A DNA stretch of 64,000 bases from Lachnospiraceae bacterium (lineage in GTDB: Bacteria; Bacillota_A; Clostridia; Lachnospirales; Lachnospiraceae): assembly GCA_017626435.1 (NCBI GenBank), contig JAGAIR010000010.1, positions 72,558-136,557 of the forward strand. Reading direction: 5' to 3'. Position 1 is the stretch's first letter; the number at the start of each line of letters is the position of its first letter. Of this stretch, positions 26,797 through 36,590 are shown one piece after another. Under the pieces are notes generated by a model. That model was given only the letters and a program-made list of their open reading frames with translations, did not search any database and had not been told where the DNA came from. The position numbers and the translations under genes were made by a program.

Positions 26797-28869
26797 ATGC
26801 TAACAAAGAGACAGAAAAAAATTGTTCAACGGACTTTGGGCGGAATATTATCTGCTGCACTGATATTGACCAGTGCAGGATTTAGCAGTCTGATGAAGAG
26901 TGGTACAGCAAAAGCAAAAGATGCTCCGGCTGTATTATTGAAGGACTGGACAGGTAGCCGGACCAATCAGTTATATTCGGATGCTGTGGGTGCTACGCTA
27001 AAAAGTGATGGTTTGAAAAACAATATGGCTATTGCAAACGGATTTCTTTTGAATATTAACGATTCCGATCTGTATGGTGCGGCAACACAATATCAAAAAA
27101 CAAGTGGATCATGGGAGGGGACCGGATATCATGTGTTTCATAACAATGCCATGGATGCAGAGGTAGGCTATTCGGCCATTCCGTCTAGTTTGTATGTACC
27201 AGAAAATATCATATGTTATGGAGGCTTGGGAAATGAAGCAGGAGCCAGTACATTTCAGATGATACTCAATCAAGGATATCTTTGTGAACAGGCAAAAACA
27301 AAAAAAACATCGGCCGCATATTCTATTATCTATGAATACCGGGAAACAGCTTCCGCTACATGGAAGAGAAAAGTATATACTACGGGAAAAATTCCGGAAA
27401 CAAAGATTTACACAGAGGACTATGATTCCCCATTAGGGATTATCCAGGGATGTTGGGAGAAAGGTACGGGATCTATCAACAAAGAGTCGATTGTTCGGTT
27501 AAAAACGGGTGATAGCCCATGTGATTTTTCTTGCAATAATAAAGAGGCTTCCAGTATAAGGGTTCGTATTATGGATGCTAAGATTATCCGTTTGGATGCC
27601 AACGGGGGGAAAACAGGGAATTATGTCTTGAACGGTTTTTACAATAGTTATGATACCGATACCGTCTGGGTAGATGGGATTGCATCTAAAGAACCAACTA
27701 GAGATGGATATACCTTTGGTGGTTGGTATACTGCAAAGACAGGAGGGGTCAAAGTAGAAGATTCCACGACATCCATTCCTGGCAGTTGTACAACTTTATA
27801 TGCTCGTTGGATACCGATTTCTTATACCATATCGTATGACTTGGATGGTGGCATTATGGATCAAAATAATCCAGATAGTTATACCACTGAAACGGAAGAT
27901 TTCACTCTTCATCAACCAGTAAAAACAGGTTATCTGTTCACTGGATGGACTGGGTCCAACGGGGAAACTCCGGAAGAGATTATAACCATCCAGAAAGGAA
28001 CGACTGGAAATCAAACCTATAAGGCACACTGGACACCTGTCCGGTATCAGATTTCATTTGATGCCAATGGAGGCAGCGGAATGATGCCGGAACAGGAGAT
28101 GTTCTATGAAGAGACAAAAAGTCTAAACGCAAATGGATATACCTATGCAGATCATATTTTCATTGGATGGAATACAAGGGCTGATGGAACGGGGACACCG
28201 TATGCCGAAGGGCAGAGTGTTTGTAATCTGAGCAATGAAAATAATGCTGTAATTATTTTGTATGCGCAGTGGCAAAATAATTCGGGAAGTGGGAGCAATC
28301 CATTAGAGCCAACATCACCTCCACCGAAAGGGGAAGAAATTGGAGGGGATGATTCAACAGATAAAGGAAATCAGGTATCTTCAAGTCCAAAGCCTACTGC
28401 TTATGTAGACCTGGGGAATGGAAAAGAAAATAAAAATACATCTGGACCTGGTGCCTCCATTGATGCAGGAAATGAGGTACAGATGGATGAGCAGTTTAAG
28501 CAGGGAAAGATAACTTATCGGCTCACAGGTAATAAAACTGTGGAAGTTGTGAAGGCTGGAAAAAATATTACTAAGATTACATTAAACACAGCAACTTATA
28601 ATGGAAAAAAATATCAGGTGGCCACTGTGGGAAAGGCGGCATTTAAAAACTGTAAAAAGCTGAAAACAGTTACTCTCGGAAAAAATGTGAAGAAGATCAA
28701 GGCAAACGCTTTTTATGGATGTAGCAAACTTACCAGATTTAAAATTTCATCTGAAGATATTAAATTTGGCGCACATGCATTGAAAAAAGTAAAACCTTCC
28801 TGTAAGTATCAGGTTCCTAGTGGTAAGAGAAAGAAACTGGAAAAGAATATAAAAAAAGCAGGAAAGTAA
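26797..28869 (+). CDS. Secreted protein with InlB/Flg_new repeats and BspA-type LRR end
   Basis: This 690-aa exported protein has a signal peptide (~1-40), followed by an unassigned domain (~45-270). Three InlB B-repeat (Flg_new) domains follow (~275-500), marked by DANGG or DLDGG starts, GYTFGGWYT, GYLFTGW and FIGWNTRADGTG. After a Ser/Pro-rich linker (~500-555) the C terminus has BspA-like leucine-rich repeats (FKNCKKLKTVTLGKNVKKI, ~615-650). No sorting motif or final membrane helix is seen, so it is released or held non-covalently. The ATG at 26797 has GGGGG upstream. It is co-transcribed with the adhesin. Confidence 0.83.
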   Translation: MLTKRQKKIVQRTLGGILSAALILTSAGFSSLMKSGTAKAKDAPAVLLKDWTGSRTNQLYSDAVGATLKSDGLKNNMAIANGFLLNINDSDLYGAATQYQKTSGSWEGTGYHVFHNNAMDAEVGYSAIPSSLYVPENIICYGGLGNEAGASTFQMILNQGYLCEQAKTKKTSAAYSIIYEYRETASATWKRKVYTTGKIPETKIYTEDYDSPLGIIQGCWEKGTGSINKESIVRLKTGDSPCDFSCNNKEASSIRVRIMDAKIIRLDANGGKTGNYVLNGFYNSYDTDTVWVDGIASKEPTRDGYTFGGWYTAKTGGVKVEDSTTSIPGSCTTLYARWIPISYTISYDLDGGIMDQNNPDSYTTETEDFTLHQPVKTGYLFTGWTGSNGETPEEIITIQKGTTGNQTYKAHWTPVRYQISFDANGGSGMMPEQEMFYEETKSLNANGYTYADHIFIGWNTRADGTGTPYAEGQSVCNLSNENNAVIILYAQWQNNSGSGSNPLEPTSPPPKGEEIGGDDSTDKGNQVSSSPKPTAYVDLGNGKENKNTSGPGASIDAGNEVQMDEQFKQGKITYRLTGNKTVEVVKAGKNITKITLNTATYNGKKYQVATVGKAAFKNCKKLKTVTLGKNVKKIKANAFYGCSKLTRFKISSEDIKFGAHALKKVKPSCKYQVPSGKRKKLEKNIKKAGK

Positions 28870-28941
28870 CTAAGTAATCATACAGAATAATAAAAAGTAT
28901 TAGATGCGGGGCAATGTGTCTCTGCAGGAAAGGAGAACCTT

Positions 28942-29181
28942 ATGGATCAATTCGCAGATAATCTTAATACCCTTCTTACAGATTGTCAGCCGTATACTTG
29001 GATTTTCGCAACAATTTATCTTTTTATAATTGGAGCAATCCTTATGATACCCAACGAAAAATGCCATTCAATGGCACTAAAAGCACTGCCTTTTCTTTTA
29101 ACTGGTCTAGTGATTGCCCTTGGTGCCGTTTATATAGGAGAATGGGTTACTTCCAGAATTGTATTTACAAGTGGTGGCTGA
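28942..29181 (+). CDS. Small two-helix membrane protein, VirB2/pilin-like
   Basis: The 79-aa product has a polar start, then two membrane helices (~18-36 and ~48-68) separated by a short loop (NEKCHSMALK). This is the size and shape of TrbC/VirB2-type subunits, and it lies first in the T4SS gene block directly before virD4. AAAGGAGAACCTT precedes the ATG. There is no strong signature, so the assignment is by topology and position. Confidence 0.6.
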   Translation: MDQFADNLNTLLTDCQPYTWIFATIYLFIIGAILMIPNEKCHSMALKALPFLLTGLVIALGAVYIGEWVTSRIVFTSGG

Positions 29182-29205
29182 TGTAGATATAGGAATGGAG
29201 CAAGT

Positions 29206-29236
29206 GGTAGTACAGAGGAAAATCCCCTGTACTACC
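29206..29236 (+). other. Hairpin before virD4
   Basis: GGTAGTACAG pairs perfectly with CTGTACTACC, 22 bp before the virD4 start. No T-run follows. It may be an RNA-processing or attenuation site between the small subunit gene and virD4. Confidence 0.5.
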
Positions 29237-29257
29237 GAATCAAAAGGGAGAAACAAT

Positions 29258-31615
29258 ATGACAAAAATTAAAAGTCAACAGGAAATGAGAATTGAGAGAG
29301 CATTGGGAAGCTGGAAGGCAATCCGAAGTGTTCTGATTGTAGAGGATATATTTTTGTGGTTTGGATTGAATTATATTCTTAATTTTTTTCCTTCCCTTCC
29401 TAGGCTCTTTCAGGATTTGGACCATCCGTTGAAGTATCTGGGGATTAAAAATATCTTTCCTTCCAGGAATGGTATTTTACAGTTCCCACAGCTTTATATC
29501 ATCCTGATGGTGCTATTCATACTATTTTTGGCATGGATAGATATATATCAGGCGTTCCGGATGCGGACTGCCTTTAGTTCGGAGGGAGTCAACCGAGGAC
29601 AGAAGGGTGTGGAGAGGTGGACAACAAATGATGAAATTAAGGAACAGTATCAGGAGATTCCAGACAGGGATAAACCGTTTCCGGGATATGGTGGAACGAT
29701 TATATCCAGAATAGGGGAGAATCTGTACATAGATACTACTCCAACAAATAATTTGATCATTGGTATTACTCGTTCTGGTAAAGGAGAAATGTTTGTACTG
29801 CCTAGTATTGATGTGTATTCCAGAGCAAACGAAAAAACATCCCTGGTTGTTACTGATCCAAAGTTGGAACTGTATAAGAGTTCCAAAAGAACGCTTGAGG
29901 AACGTGGATACGACGTATATCTTTTAAATCTGGATAATCCGCTTTTTTCGATGGGATTTGGTCCATTAGAAGAGATTATTGAACTTTACCAAGAAAAGGA
30001 TTATTCCAATGCAGAGCTTTTAGCCCAAGCATTTAGTTATTCTATCTTTAATCCGGATAAACCTACAAACTCAGATTCTTTTTGGCAAGATACTTCATCC
30101 AGTCTTTTAACAGCATTGATACTTGCCCATATAGAGGATTGTTTCCAGCAAGATGAGATAGAGAATAAACAACGTCTCCATATTTATCAGAAAAAACGAG
30201 ATTATTTTGATTCGTTACCAGAGGATGAAAAAATTATTGCTAGAGAAAAATATCAAAGAAAAAAAGAATGTGCAGAATCTGAAGATATTGTAATGGATTC
30301 CGAAATAAAAAGTCTTCCGGAAGAAGTGATATTTACAGAGGTGTATCCTAATCGAAAAAAAATAAATATGTATTCTATTCTGAATACATTTACGGAGTTG
30401 ATCAGGTTTAGGATTAATGAGGATGAAGAAGAGGGAGAGAGTGAGGTATCTGCGCTGGATAAGTATTTTGATGACCGCCCGCCATTAAATCGTGCAAAAT
30501 TAAAATACGCCGGTATTGAGGTTGCAGGATATCGGACGAAAGGGTCCATTTTTGCGACTATGTTGGCGAAGTTGACAATTTTTACATATGAAAATATTGC
30601 TAAAATGACAGCAGAGAGTAGCTTAAAAATGGAAGATATTGGATTTGGCGAAAAACCGGTTGCGGTATTTTTAGGGATTCCGGATTATGACAAATCAACG
30701 CATTTTCTGGCAACCGTATTTATTCGGCAAATGTATTTTGTTCTGGCAAAAAAGGCAACAAGATCAATGAGTGGAAAATGTAAAAACCGAGTTAAGGTCA
30801 TTGCAGACGAATTTGGAAACATACCACCGATTGAAGGGATGGAGAGTATCATAACAGTGTGTCTGGGGAGAAATATTTCGTTTGATTTATTTATTCAGGA
30901 TAACTCTCAATTGGAAAAATTATATGGTGATAATGCTCAGACGATTGCTTCCAATTGCGGTAACCATATCTATATTTTGACCAATGACGAGGATACGGCA
31001 AAAAAATATTCTGAAGAGCTTGGAAATGAAACAGTGATTGACGTTCAGCGTTCAGGAGAACGTCTTTCGACCAAAAAGCATTTTATGGAAAACTCCATGG
31101 AAAAGCCTTTGTTAAATTCGAATGAATTGATGCAGCTATATCCGGGCGAATGTGTTATAAAACGGGTTCTAAAACGCACTGACCTAAGAGGAAATAGAAT
31201 CCAGGCAACACCAATTTTTAACAGTGAGGAATCTGGAAAACGGTTTTTGTTTCGCTACGAATATTTAACCAATACTTTTCCAAATCCGGATATGATTGAT
31301 TTGCACGAAATCAATACGGAAGACCGTACGGGAATTAATTTAGAGGAAAGGGTATGGGATTATCGCCAAACCTTCTCACAATTTTCCATGAAAACAAAAA
31401 AAATATCTAGAAAAATCAAGACGATAGGAGAGTTATCAAATAAAAGACAGATTTTGGTCGCAATCGAACAGTCTGCAGGGATTAAAGATATTTCGGATGA
31501 CATGACGATCATCCAGTTAGCAGATTTAATTAGTCAAACAGATTTAAGATATGATGAGAAGGAGGCTTTATTAAGCCTTTTGACGATTGGAAGTAGTGGG
31601 GAATTGACCAAATAA
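29258..31615 (+). CDS. Type IV coupling protein (VirD4/TraG-like ATPase)
   Basis: This 785-aa ATPase carries the relaxase-DNA complex to the transfer channel. Two N-terminal membrane helices (~20-45 and ~70-95) anchor it. Walker A is GITRSGKGE (~residue 168) and the Walker B region is VIADEFGNIPPI (~515). Typical TraG segments include TDPKLELYKSS, NPDKPTNSDSFW and SNCGNHIYILTNDEDTAKKY. A highly charged insert occupies ~300-430. The ATG at 29258 has AGGGAG; frames from further upstream would run through the hairpin. It is the first large gene of the transfer block. Confidence 0.93.
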   Translation: MTKIKSQQEMRIERALGSWKAIRSVLIVEDIFLWFGLNYILNFFPSLPRLFQDLDHPLKYLGIKNIFPSRNGILQFPQLYIILMVLFILFLAWIDIYQAFRMRTAFSSEGVNRGQKGVERWTTNDEIKEQYQEIPDRDKPFPGYGGTIISRIGENLYIDTTPTNNLIIGITRSGKGEMFVLPSIDVYSRANEKTSLVVTDPKLELYKSSKRTLEERGYDVYLLNLDNPLFSMGFGPLEEIIELYQEKDYSNAELLAQAFSYSIFNPDKPTNSDSFWQDTSSSLLTALILAHIEDCFQQDEIENKQRLHIYQKKRDYFDSLPEDEKIIAREKYQRKKECAESEDIVMDSEIKSLPEEVIFTEVYPNRKKINMYSILNTFTELIRFRINEDEEEGESEVSALDKYFDDRPPLNRAKLKYAGIEVAGYRTKGSIFATMLAKLTIFTYENIAKMTAESSLKMEDIGFGEKPVAVFLGIPDYDKSTHFLATVFIRQMYFVLAKKATRSMSGKCKNRVKVIADEFGNIPPIEGMESIITVCLGRNISFDLFIQDNSQLEKLYGDNAQTIASNCGNHIYILTNDEDTAKKYSEELGNETVIDVQRSGERLSTKKHFMENSMEKPLLNSNELMQLYPGECVIKRVLKRTDLRGNRIQATPIFNSEESGKRFLFRYEYLTNTFPNPDMIDLHEINTEDRTGINLEERVWDYRQTFSQFSMKTKKISRKIKTIGELSNKRQILVAIEQSAGIKDISDDMTIIQLADLISQTDLRYDEKEALLSLLTIGSSGELTK

Positions 31616-31630
31616 AGGAAGGTGTATTGC

Positions 31631-33805
31631 ATGGGAAAAAAGACAAGAAAACAATTGCTTTTATTTACTTTGATTTTTATTCCTTTTGTTTGGTTTTTAT
31701 GTGCAGGAAAGGCCAGTGCTCTGTCTGATGATAAGGTGATGGACATTTTATTACAAAATAAAGAGCTGTTTGAAAATAATGATATGGCTGTCAGTTTTTT
31801 AAGGAGAGCTAAATGGGGACTGGTCCTTTTGTTGGGAGAACTTGGCTCTGCTTGCACCAAATTGTATGATACTTGTTTTGGTTTTGTGGATTTTACCTCT
31901 TATAAAAAAATAGAAAATTTCATTGAAGATTTGAAACCGATGTTTGTTTCTCTGGTTTGTTTATCCCTGTTTTTTCTGGGACTGATTCTGATATTCTGGC
32001 ATGAAAAAAAACCAAAATTTGTTATGAACCTTTGTATTGCAATTTTGGTCATTTCTTCTTCGAGTTACCTGATTCATGCTCTCAACGGTTTTATTGGGAC
32101 TGAAGTAAGGAAAGATATTCTGGGTGGAAGCAATTCGAATGTTACGGTATATGAGACCATTGGGACAAACATTCATGACTTATTATATCTGGATGCAAAA
32201 GTGGGACTTTCCCATCTGAATGAAAAGACAGAGGGGGTAAAAAATGCAAAACTGACTTATGATTCTTTTACTCAGTTGGATGCTTACAATCTCATAATTA
32301 ATGAGGTTGTTGAGCCTGATGATGTAAAAAAAGATTCCAGGGACATTATAAAACAGCAGGTAAAATCAAATTGGATAGGGACAGATGGTTTAGATCCAGA
32401 TTATGTATTGAAAGAAAACTATGATGGGGTTGCCTGGACCAGCCTGTTAAATAACTATTATTATCGCTATAAAGTAGACTATTCTACCATTTATTTGGAA
32501 TTACTTTCACTTGTTATCATATACGTTTTTTTATCATATAAAGTAATTTCCACATTGTTTGATATTGTAGTCCATCGGATTCTCGCGTACTTGTATTCTG
32601 CCAATCTTTCAGGAAATCAGAAAATATTAAAAATATTGGATGGTATTAAGGATAGTTACATTATCCTTTTGATAACAACCATTTTACTTAAATTATATCT
32701 ATTGGCCTGTAAATTTACTTCTGATTGGGATGTATCTGGACTGATCAAAGGATTTATTATTCTTTTCTTTGCCTTTGCAGTAACAAATGGGCCAAACATT
32801 ATCCAGAAGCTGACAGGACTGGATGGTGGTGTTAGTGATGGAATGGGCAAGATAATGACCATGTTATATGGGACACAAATGACAGCTGGTTTATTTGGAG
32901 CAGTGGGCAGAATGGGACATGGCAGTATGGAAATTGGGAACGGATTTTTTGGAAAAATAGCAGGTAGATTACTTCCGTTTTCTACTAGAAATATGGATCA
33001 AAATGTTCCACCATCACCACCGCCGAAAGGAAGACAGGATAAATCAGATGATAGGGATTCGGATCAAGAGGATATTTCAAGAGACCAGAGAGATACAGGA
33101 GAGAAGGAAGGTAAATTTGATAAAAACTACTTTTCTTCAGATAGTCAGGATACTAAGGAAGGCCAATTCGATAAAGACTATTTCACTCCGGATAGTCAGG
33201 ATAGTTCGCCAAGAGAAAAAAATGCGGAGAATACCCTCCAGGAGGAAGCAGATTCGATTAAGGGGCAAGATAAAAAGCCAGGAAAGGGAAGGGAAAGCAG
33301 TACGATGCATCACGCAGATGCAGAAAATAATTTTGGATTTTCCCCAGACCCAGATATTGGTGGAGAGATTTCTGATAAGGAAGATGCTTTAAATGGAATA
33401 GATCCAAGTGGAAGGGAAGGTTATAGTGATTCTCTTAAGACTATGGAAAAAGACTTAAGTGCAAGAAGAAGAGATTCTTACGGAGATTCCTCTTTCTCTT
33501 TGGGGCAGGATAATAGCCCGTTAGCTTCTAACGGCAAGCTGGTGAGAAAACCAATGAATATGAGAGAATTAGAACAATATCTGCAGCAAAATCCATATAG
33601 GGTGCCCAAAAATGCGTCAGATGGTGTAGAAAAAACGGTGACAGGCAATACACAACAATCATACAGTCAGAAAAGGGGAACCGAAACTTTTGGAGATAAC
33701 AACAAAACGGAAATACAGTCGGAATGGAGCAAAGAAGCGGCCAGGGATGAGAATAAATTGAAGGAAGAGCTGGTAAAGAAGGATTCATTAGAAGAAAGTA
33801 GGTGA
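31631..33805 (+). CDS. VirB6/TrbL-like polytopic T4SS membrane protein
   Basis: This 724-aa protein probably forms part of the inner-membrane channel. A signal-like helix (~5-30) is followed by about six further membrane segments (~60-80, 105-150, 285-310, 340-365, 375-395 and a glycine-rich stretch ~425). YDTCFGFVDFTSYKKIE is reminiscent of the VirB6-like proteins of clostridial ICEs. From ~455 the chain is very polar, Ser/Asp/Lys-rich and probably cytoplasmic, with a duplicated FDKNYFSSDSQD/FDKDYFTPDSQD unit. The ATG at 31631 follows AGGAAGG; an in-frame GTG at 31622 overlaps that site. Confidence 0.75.
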   Translation: MGKKTRKQLLLFTLIFIPFVWFLCAGKASALSDDKVMDILLQNKELFENNDMAVSFLRRAKWGLVLLLGELGSACTKLYDTCFGFVDFTSYKKIENFIEDLKPMFVSLVCLSLFFLGLILIFWHEKKPKFVMNLCIAILVISSSSYLIHALNGFIGTEVRKDILGGSNSNVTVYETIGTNIHDLLYLDAKVGLSHLNEKTEGVKNAKLTYDSFTQLDAYNLIINEVVEPDDVKKDSRDIIKQQVKSNWIGTDGLDPDYVLKENYDGVAWTSLLNNYYYRYKVDYSTIYLELLSLVIIYVFLSYKVISTLFDIVVHRILAYLYSANLSGNQKILKILDGIKDSYIILLITTILLKLYLLACKFTSDWDVSGLIKGFIILFFAFAVTNGPNIIQKLTGLDGGVSDGMGKIMTMLYGTQMTAGLFGAVGRMGHGSMEIGNGFFGKIAGRLLPFSTRNMDQNVPPSPPPKGRQDKSDDRDSDQEDISRDQRDTGEKEGKFDKNYFSSDSQDTKEGQFDKDYFTPDSQDSSPREKNAENTLQEEADSIKGQDKKPGKGRESSTMHHADAENNFGFSPDPDIGGEISDKEDALNGIDPSGREGYSDSLKTMEKDLSARRRDSYGDSSFSLGQDNSPLASNGKLVRKPMNMRELEQYLQQNPYRVPKNASDGVEKTVTGNTQQSYSQKRGTETFGDNNKTEIQSEWSKEAARDENKLKEELVKKDSLEESR

Positions 33806-33811
33806 CATTAT

Positions 33812-34153
33812 TTGAATTATGTTGTAGCGCAGGAAATCAAATCAGAGACCAAGGTAACAAAACATATTTATTTGTTTGATATGTTCTTTATTTTAATTTA
33901 CTATTCTGTATCTTTTGCACTGGGAGTTGCAGTGCATGAAAAATGGAAGATACCTTTTTATCTTTTTTCCATGATATGTGCAGTTTTCCTGACGGCTAAA
34001 AGCTGGACTAACCGGAAGCGCAGAAATATAGAAAGTATCATCTTATTTTTGCAAAGAGACAAAGAAGTATACTTTCCGGTGGCCAATCATTCCAAAGAAG
34101 TTAGCAAAAAACAGGAAGAGCGTCAACAAAAAGCAGGGAGGGCATTTCCATGA
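33812..34153 (+). CDS. PrgI/VirB3-like small membrane protein
   Basis: This 113-aa protein has two adjacent membrane helices (~25-43 and ~50-68) and a charged C-terminal tail. The size, topology and position directly before a VirB4 ATPase are those of PrgI/VirB3-type T4SS subunits. The start is TTG with GTAGGTGAC upstream; no better ATG exists near the N terminus. It overlaps the next gene by 4 nt (ATGA). Confidence 0.6.
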   Translation: MNYVVAQEIKSETKVTKHIYLFDMFFILIYYSVSFALGVAVHEKWKIPFYLFSMICAVFLTAKSWTNRKRRNIESIILFLQRDKEVYFPVANHSKEVSKKQEERQQKAGRAFP

Positions 34154-34668
34154 TAAAACAGGATATTACAAAACTGATTGGTATTACGGGATATGATACG
34201 GAAAACAATTGCTATCTGACCAAATATGGGTATCTGGATATTATACAGATTATTACAAAAGATCTGGTTAATTCCTCAGAAGATGAAGTGGAGTATGACT
34301 GTTTGAAATTTGCTAAATTATATAAGCTGTATGGGGATGATATAAAGATTATTGCTATGAATTTTCCCTGTAACACGGAAAAACAGCAGGATTACATACA
34401 ATACAAACTGCAAAAAACATCTAATGAGATATATAAAAGATATCTGCAGAGAAAATTGGATGAACTAGTTTGGCTGGGAAAGCACGACACCAGCAGAGAA
34501 TACTATTTTATGCTATTTGCAGAAAAACTGGATGACCTGGAGAAAAACCTTCTTACCATGACAAGTACTTTAGGAAAAGGTAAGACAGGGCTTCTAAACA
34601 TGTTACCAGAGGAAAAAAAACACCAGATACTTCAACGGATGGCAAACAAATGCTTGTTGATAAATTAA
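34150..34668 (+). CDS. Detached N-terminal domain of VirB4 (probable)
   Basis: The 172-aa protein resembles the N-terminal TraC/VirB4 region that precedes the motor domain. It starts with KLIGITGYDTENNCYLTKYG, then YLDIIQI and helical blocks (QDYIQYKLQKTSNEIYKRYL; REYYFMLFAEKLDDLEKN). It ends with a short linker-like helix. Its stop lies 11 bp before the start of the VirB4 motor gene, which itself lacks a full N-terminal domain. The frame has its own start overlapping the PrgI-like gene, so this is a gene split, not an obvious sequencing frameshift. The homology is weak by eye. Confidence 0.55.
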   Translation: MIKQDITKLIGITGYDTENNCYLTKYGYLDIIQIITKDLVNSSEDEVEYDCLKFAKLYKLYGDDIKIIAMNFPCNTEKQQDYIQYKLQKTSNEIYKRYLQRKLDELVWLGKHDTSREYYFMLFAEKLDDLEKNLLTMTSTLGKGKTGLLNMLPEEKKHQILQRMANKCLLIN

Positions 34669-34679
34669 GGGGGGATGAG

Positions 34680-36590
34680 ATGAAAAAAGCGGGAAACAAG
34701 AAGTCAAAGACTAATTTTTGTCTTTTGGAAAAGATTCAGCCACAGGGAGGTATTACCTTTTCTCATCCAAAATATATATCTTCTGGTGGAGGATATGAAA
34801 CTTGCATTCATGTTTACGAATTTCCGAAATCACTGGATGATTATTGGATGGCAAGGGTATGCAATATCAATAATACTGTAGTAACGGTAGATTTAAATAC
34901 AGATAATATCAATGAAGTAAAAAAAAATATTAATAAATCTATGAAAGAACAAAAATACCGCTACCAGGGAGCGACTGATTTTGAGGAGCAGTATGATGCA
35001 CAGAAACGTTTTCAGGAGATGGAACGGTTATATCATGAAATTTCTTCTATGGGAGAAGTAATCAAATTGATGCATGTAAGGATATTTGTTGCAGACCGTT
35101 CTCTGAAGAACCTGGAGGATAAGGTGAAAAACATTATGGCAAAAATAGAGAGTCATGGATTTTTACCAACTATATTTCTAAATGAAAGCAAAACAGAATG
35201 GAAGAGTATGTATCTACCGTATCAGCAACAGCAGAAAGAAGATTTGTTTTTCACTTATGGACAACCTCTGACATCGGATTCAGTAGCTGCTGGGAATCCT
35301 TTTCATTTTTCTTCTTTGGAGGATGAAAAGGGGGACTTCCTTGGAAAAACACCATGCGGTGGTAATGTCATTTTTAATCTGTTTACAAAAACGCGGAGCA
35401 GGCTTTACTATAATTTTCTTTGTGTGGGGACCATGGGAAGTGGAAAGTCTACGTTGTTAAAAAAACAGTTTGAATCCAATGCAATTCAGGGCAATTATGT
35501 TAGGACATTTGATATTTCGGGAGAATTTACTCTTCTTACAAAAATACTGGGAGGAAAGGTGATTCGACTGGATGGAACCAGTGGCATACTAAATCCGTTG
35601 GAAATATTGCGCGCCGGTGATAATGATGTAATCAGTTTCACCAGACATATATCAAAAGTGAGTACCATATACCGCTTTCTGGTAGGAGGACAGGCAGATA
35701 CTGAGGAAGTTATTGCATTTGAGGAGTTGCTGAGGGAATTGTATCAGAGTTTTGGTTTTGAAATAAAAAACGGGAAAATGTCAAAACAGGCTACCGCACT
35801 TCCGGCAGATCAGTACCCTATCTTTTCTGATATGCTGGCTTTCTTAAAGCGGAAGATAGAGCAGATGCAGGAGGGCGCATATGGAGATGTGGAAATGGAG
35901 CTGGTAAAAAAGGAAATCCTTCGGACAGACAAAATCCGGCAGGTGGTAGAAAATCTGGTCAATACCTATGGAAATCTCTTTGATGGCTACACTACGATAG
36001 ATAATATTTTAGATGAACAGATAGTAACATTTGATATTTCTACACTGAAGGAGTTAAAAGCAGAAATATTTGATGCACAAATATTTAATATGATATCTCT
36101 TTGCTGGGATAACTGTGTAACCAATGGAAAACTGATGCAGCAAAAATTGAATGAAGGAATGCATTTGTGGGATATTGTGAATTTTCTGATTTTGATTGAT
36201 GAAAGCCATCGTTGGCTTAATGCTAAGAAAGCACAAGCTTTAGACCAGGTAACTATTTATATGCGAGAAGCCAGAAAGTACTTTGGAGGAATCGGGTTGG
36301 CATCTCAGTCTATCCGTGATTATGTTCCGGAAGGGTCTGGTTCTGTAGAAATTGATAAGATTAAGACTATTTTTGAGTTGACGCAGTATAAGTTTATCTT
36401 TCATCAAGATAGCAATGCAGTACCAATGTTAAACAATATCTTTGACGGAGTACTTACCAATTCTCAGATTGCCAGGATACCCAAATTGGAAGTAGGGGAA
36501 AATATTTTGTGCATTGCTTCTGACCAAAATTTGGAATTTAAGGTACATCTGACAAAGGAAGAGGAACAGATATTCCAGGGAGGAATGTAA
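34680..36590 (+). CDS. VirB4-like conjugation ATPase
   Basis: This 636-aa ATPase powers assembly and transfer by the T4SS. Walker A is CVGTMGSGKSTLLKK (~residue 255) and Walker B is FLILIDESHRWL (~500). RTFDISGEFTLLTK and YMREARKYFGGIGLASQS are typical VirB4/TraC segments. The N-terminal ~200 residues complete the coupling domain. The ATG at 34680 with GGGGGGATGAG is preferred over the in-frame ATG at 34650 inside the previous gene. It shares a TAATGA junction with the lysozyme gene. Confidence 0.93.
   Translation: MKKAGNKKSKTNFCLLEKIQPQGGITFSHPKYISSGGGYETCIHVYEFPKSLDDYWMARVCNINNTVVTVDLNTDNINEVKKNINKSMKEQKYRYQGATDFEEQYDAQKRFQEMERLYHEISSMGEVIKLMHVRIFVADRSLKNLEDKVKNIMAKIESHGFLPTIFLNESKTEWKSMYLPYQQQQKEDLFFTYGQPLTSDSVAAGNPFHFSSLEDEKGDFLGKTPCGGNVIFNLFTKTRSRLYYNFLCVGTMGSGKSTLLKKQFESNAIQGNYVRTFDISGEFTLLTKILGGKVIRLDGTSGILNPLEILRAGDNDVISFTRHISKVSTIYRFLVGGQADTEEVIAFEELLRELYQSFGFEIKNGKMSKQATALPADQYPIFSDMLAFLKRKIEQMQEGAYGDVEMELVKKEILRTDKIRQVVENLVNTYGNLFDGYTTIDNILDEQIVTFDISTLKELKAEIFDAQIFNMISLCWDNCVTNGKLMQQKLNEGMHLWDIVNFLILIDESHRWLNAKKAQALDQVTIYMREARKYFGGIGLASQSIRDYVPEGSGSVEIDKIKTIFELTQYKFIFHQDSNAVPMLNNIFDGVLTNSQIARIPKLEVGENILCIASDQNLEFKVHLTKEEEQIFQGGM

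Noticed and set aside
33003..33392. 129-codon frame inside the VirB6-like gene
   Set aside because: It is a second frame of the polar Lys/Glu-rich tail; no ribosome site.
34150..34668. Frameshifted single virB4 gene
   Set aside because: The second gene has its own strong ribosome site and the first ends cleanly; a split is more likely, though raw reads were not available.
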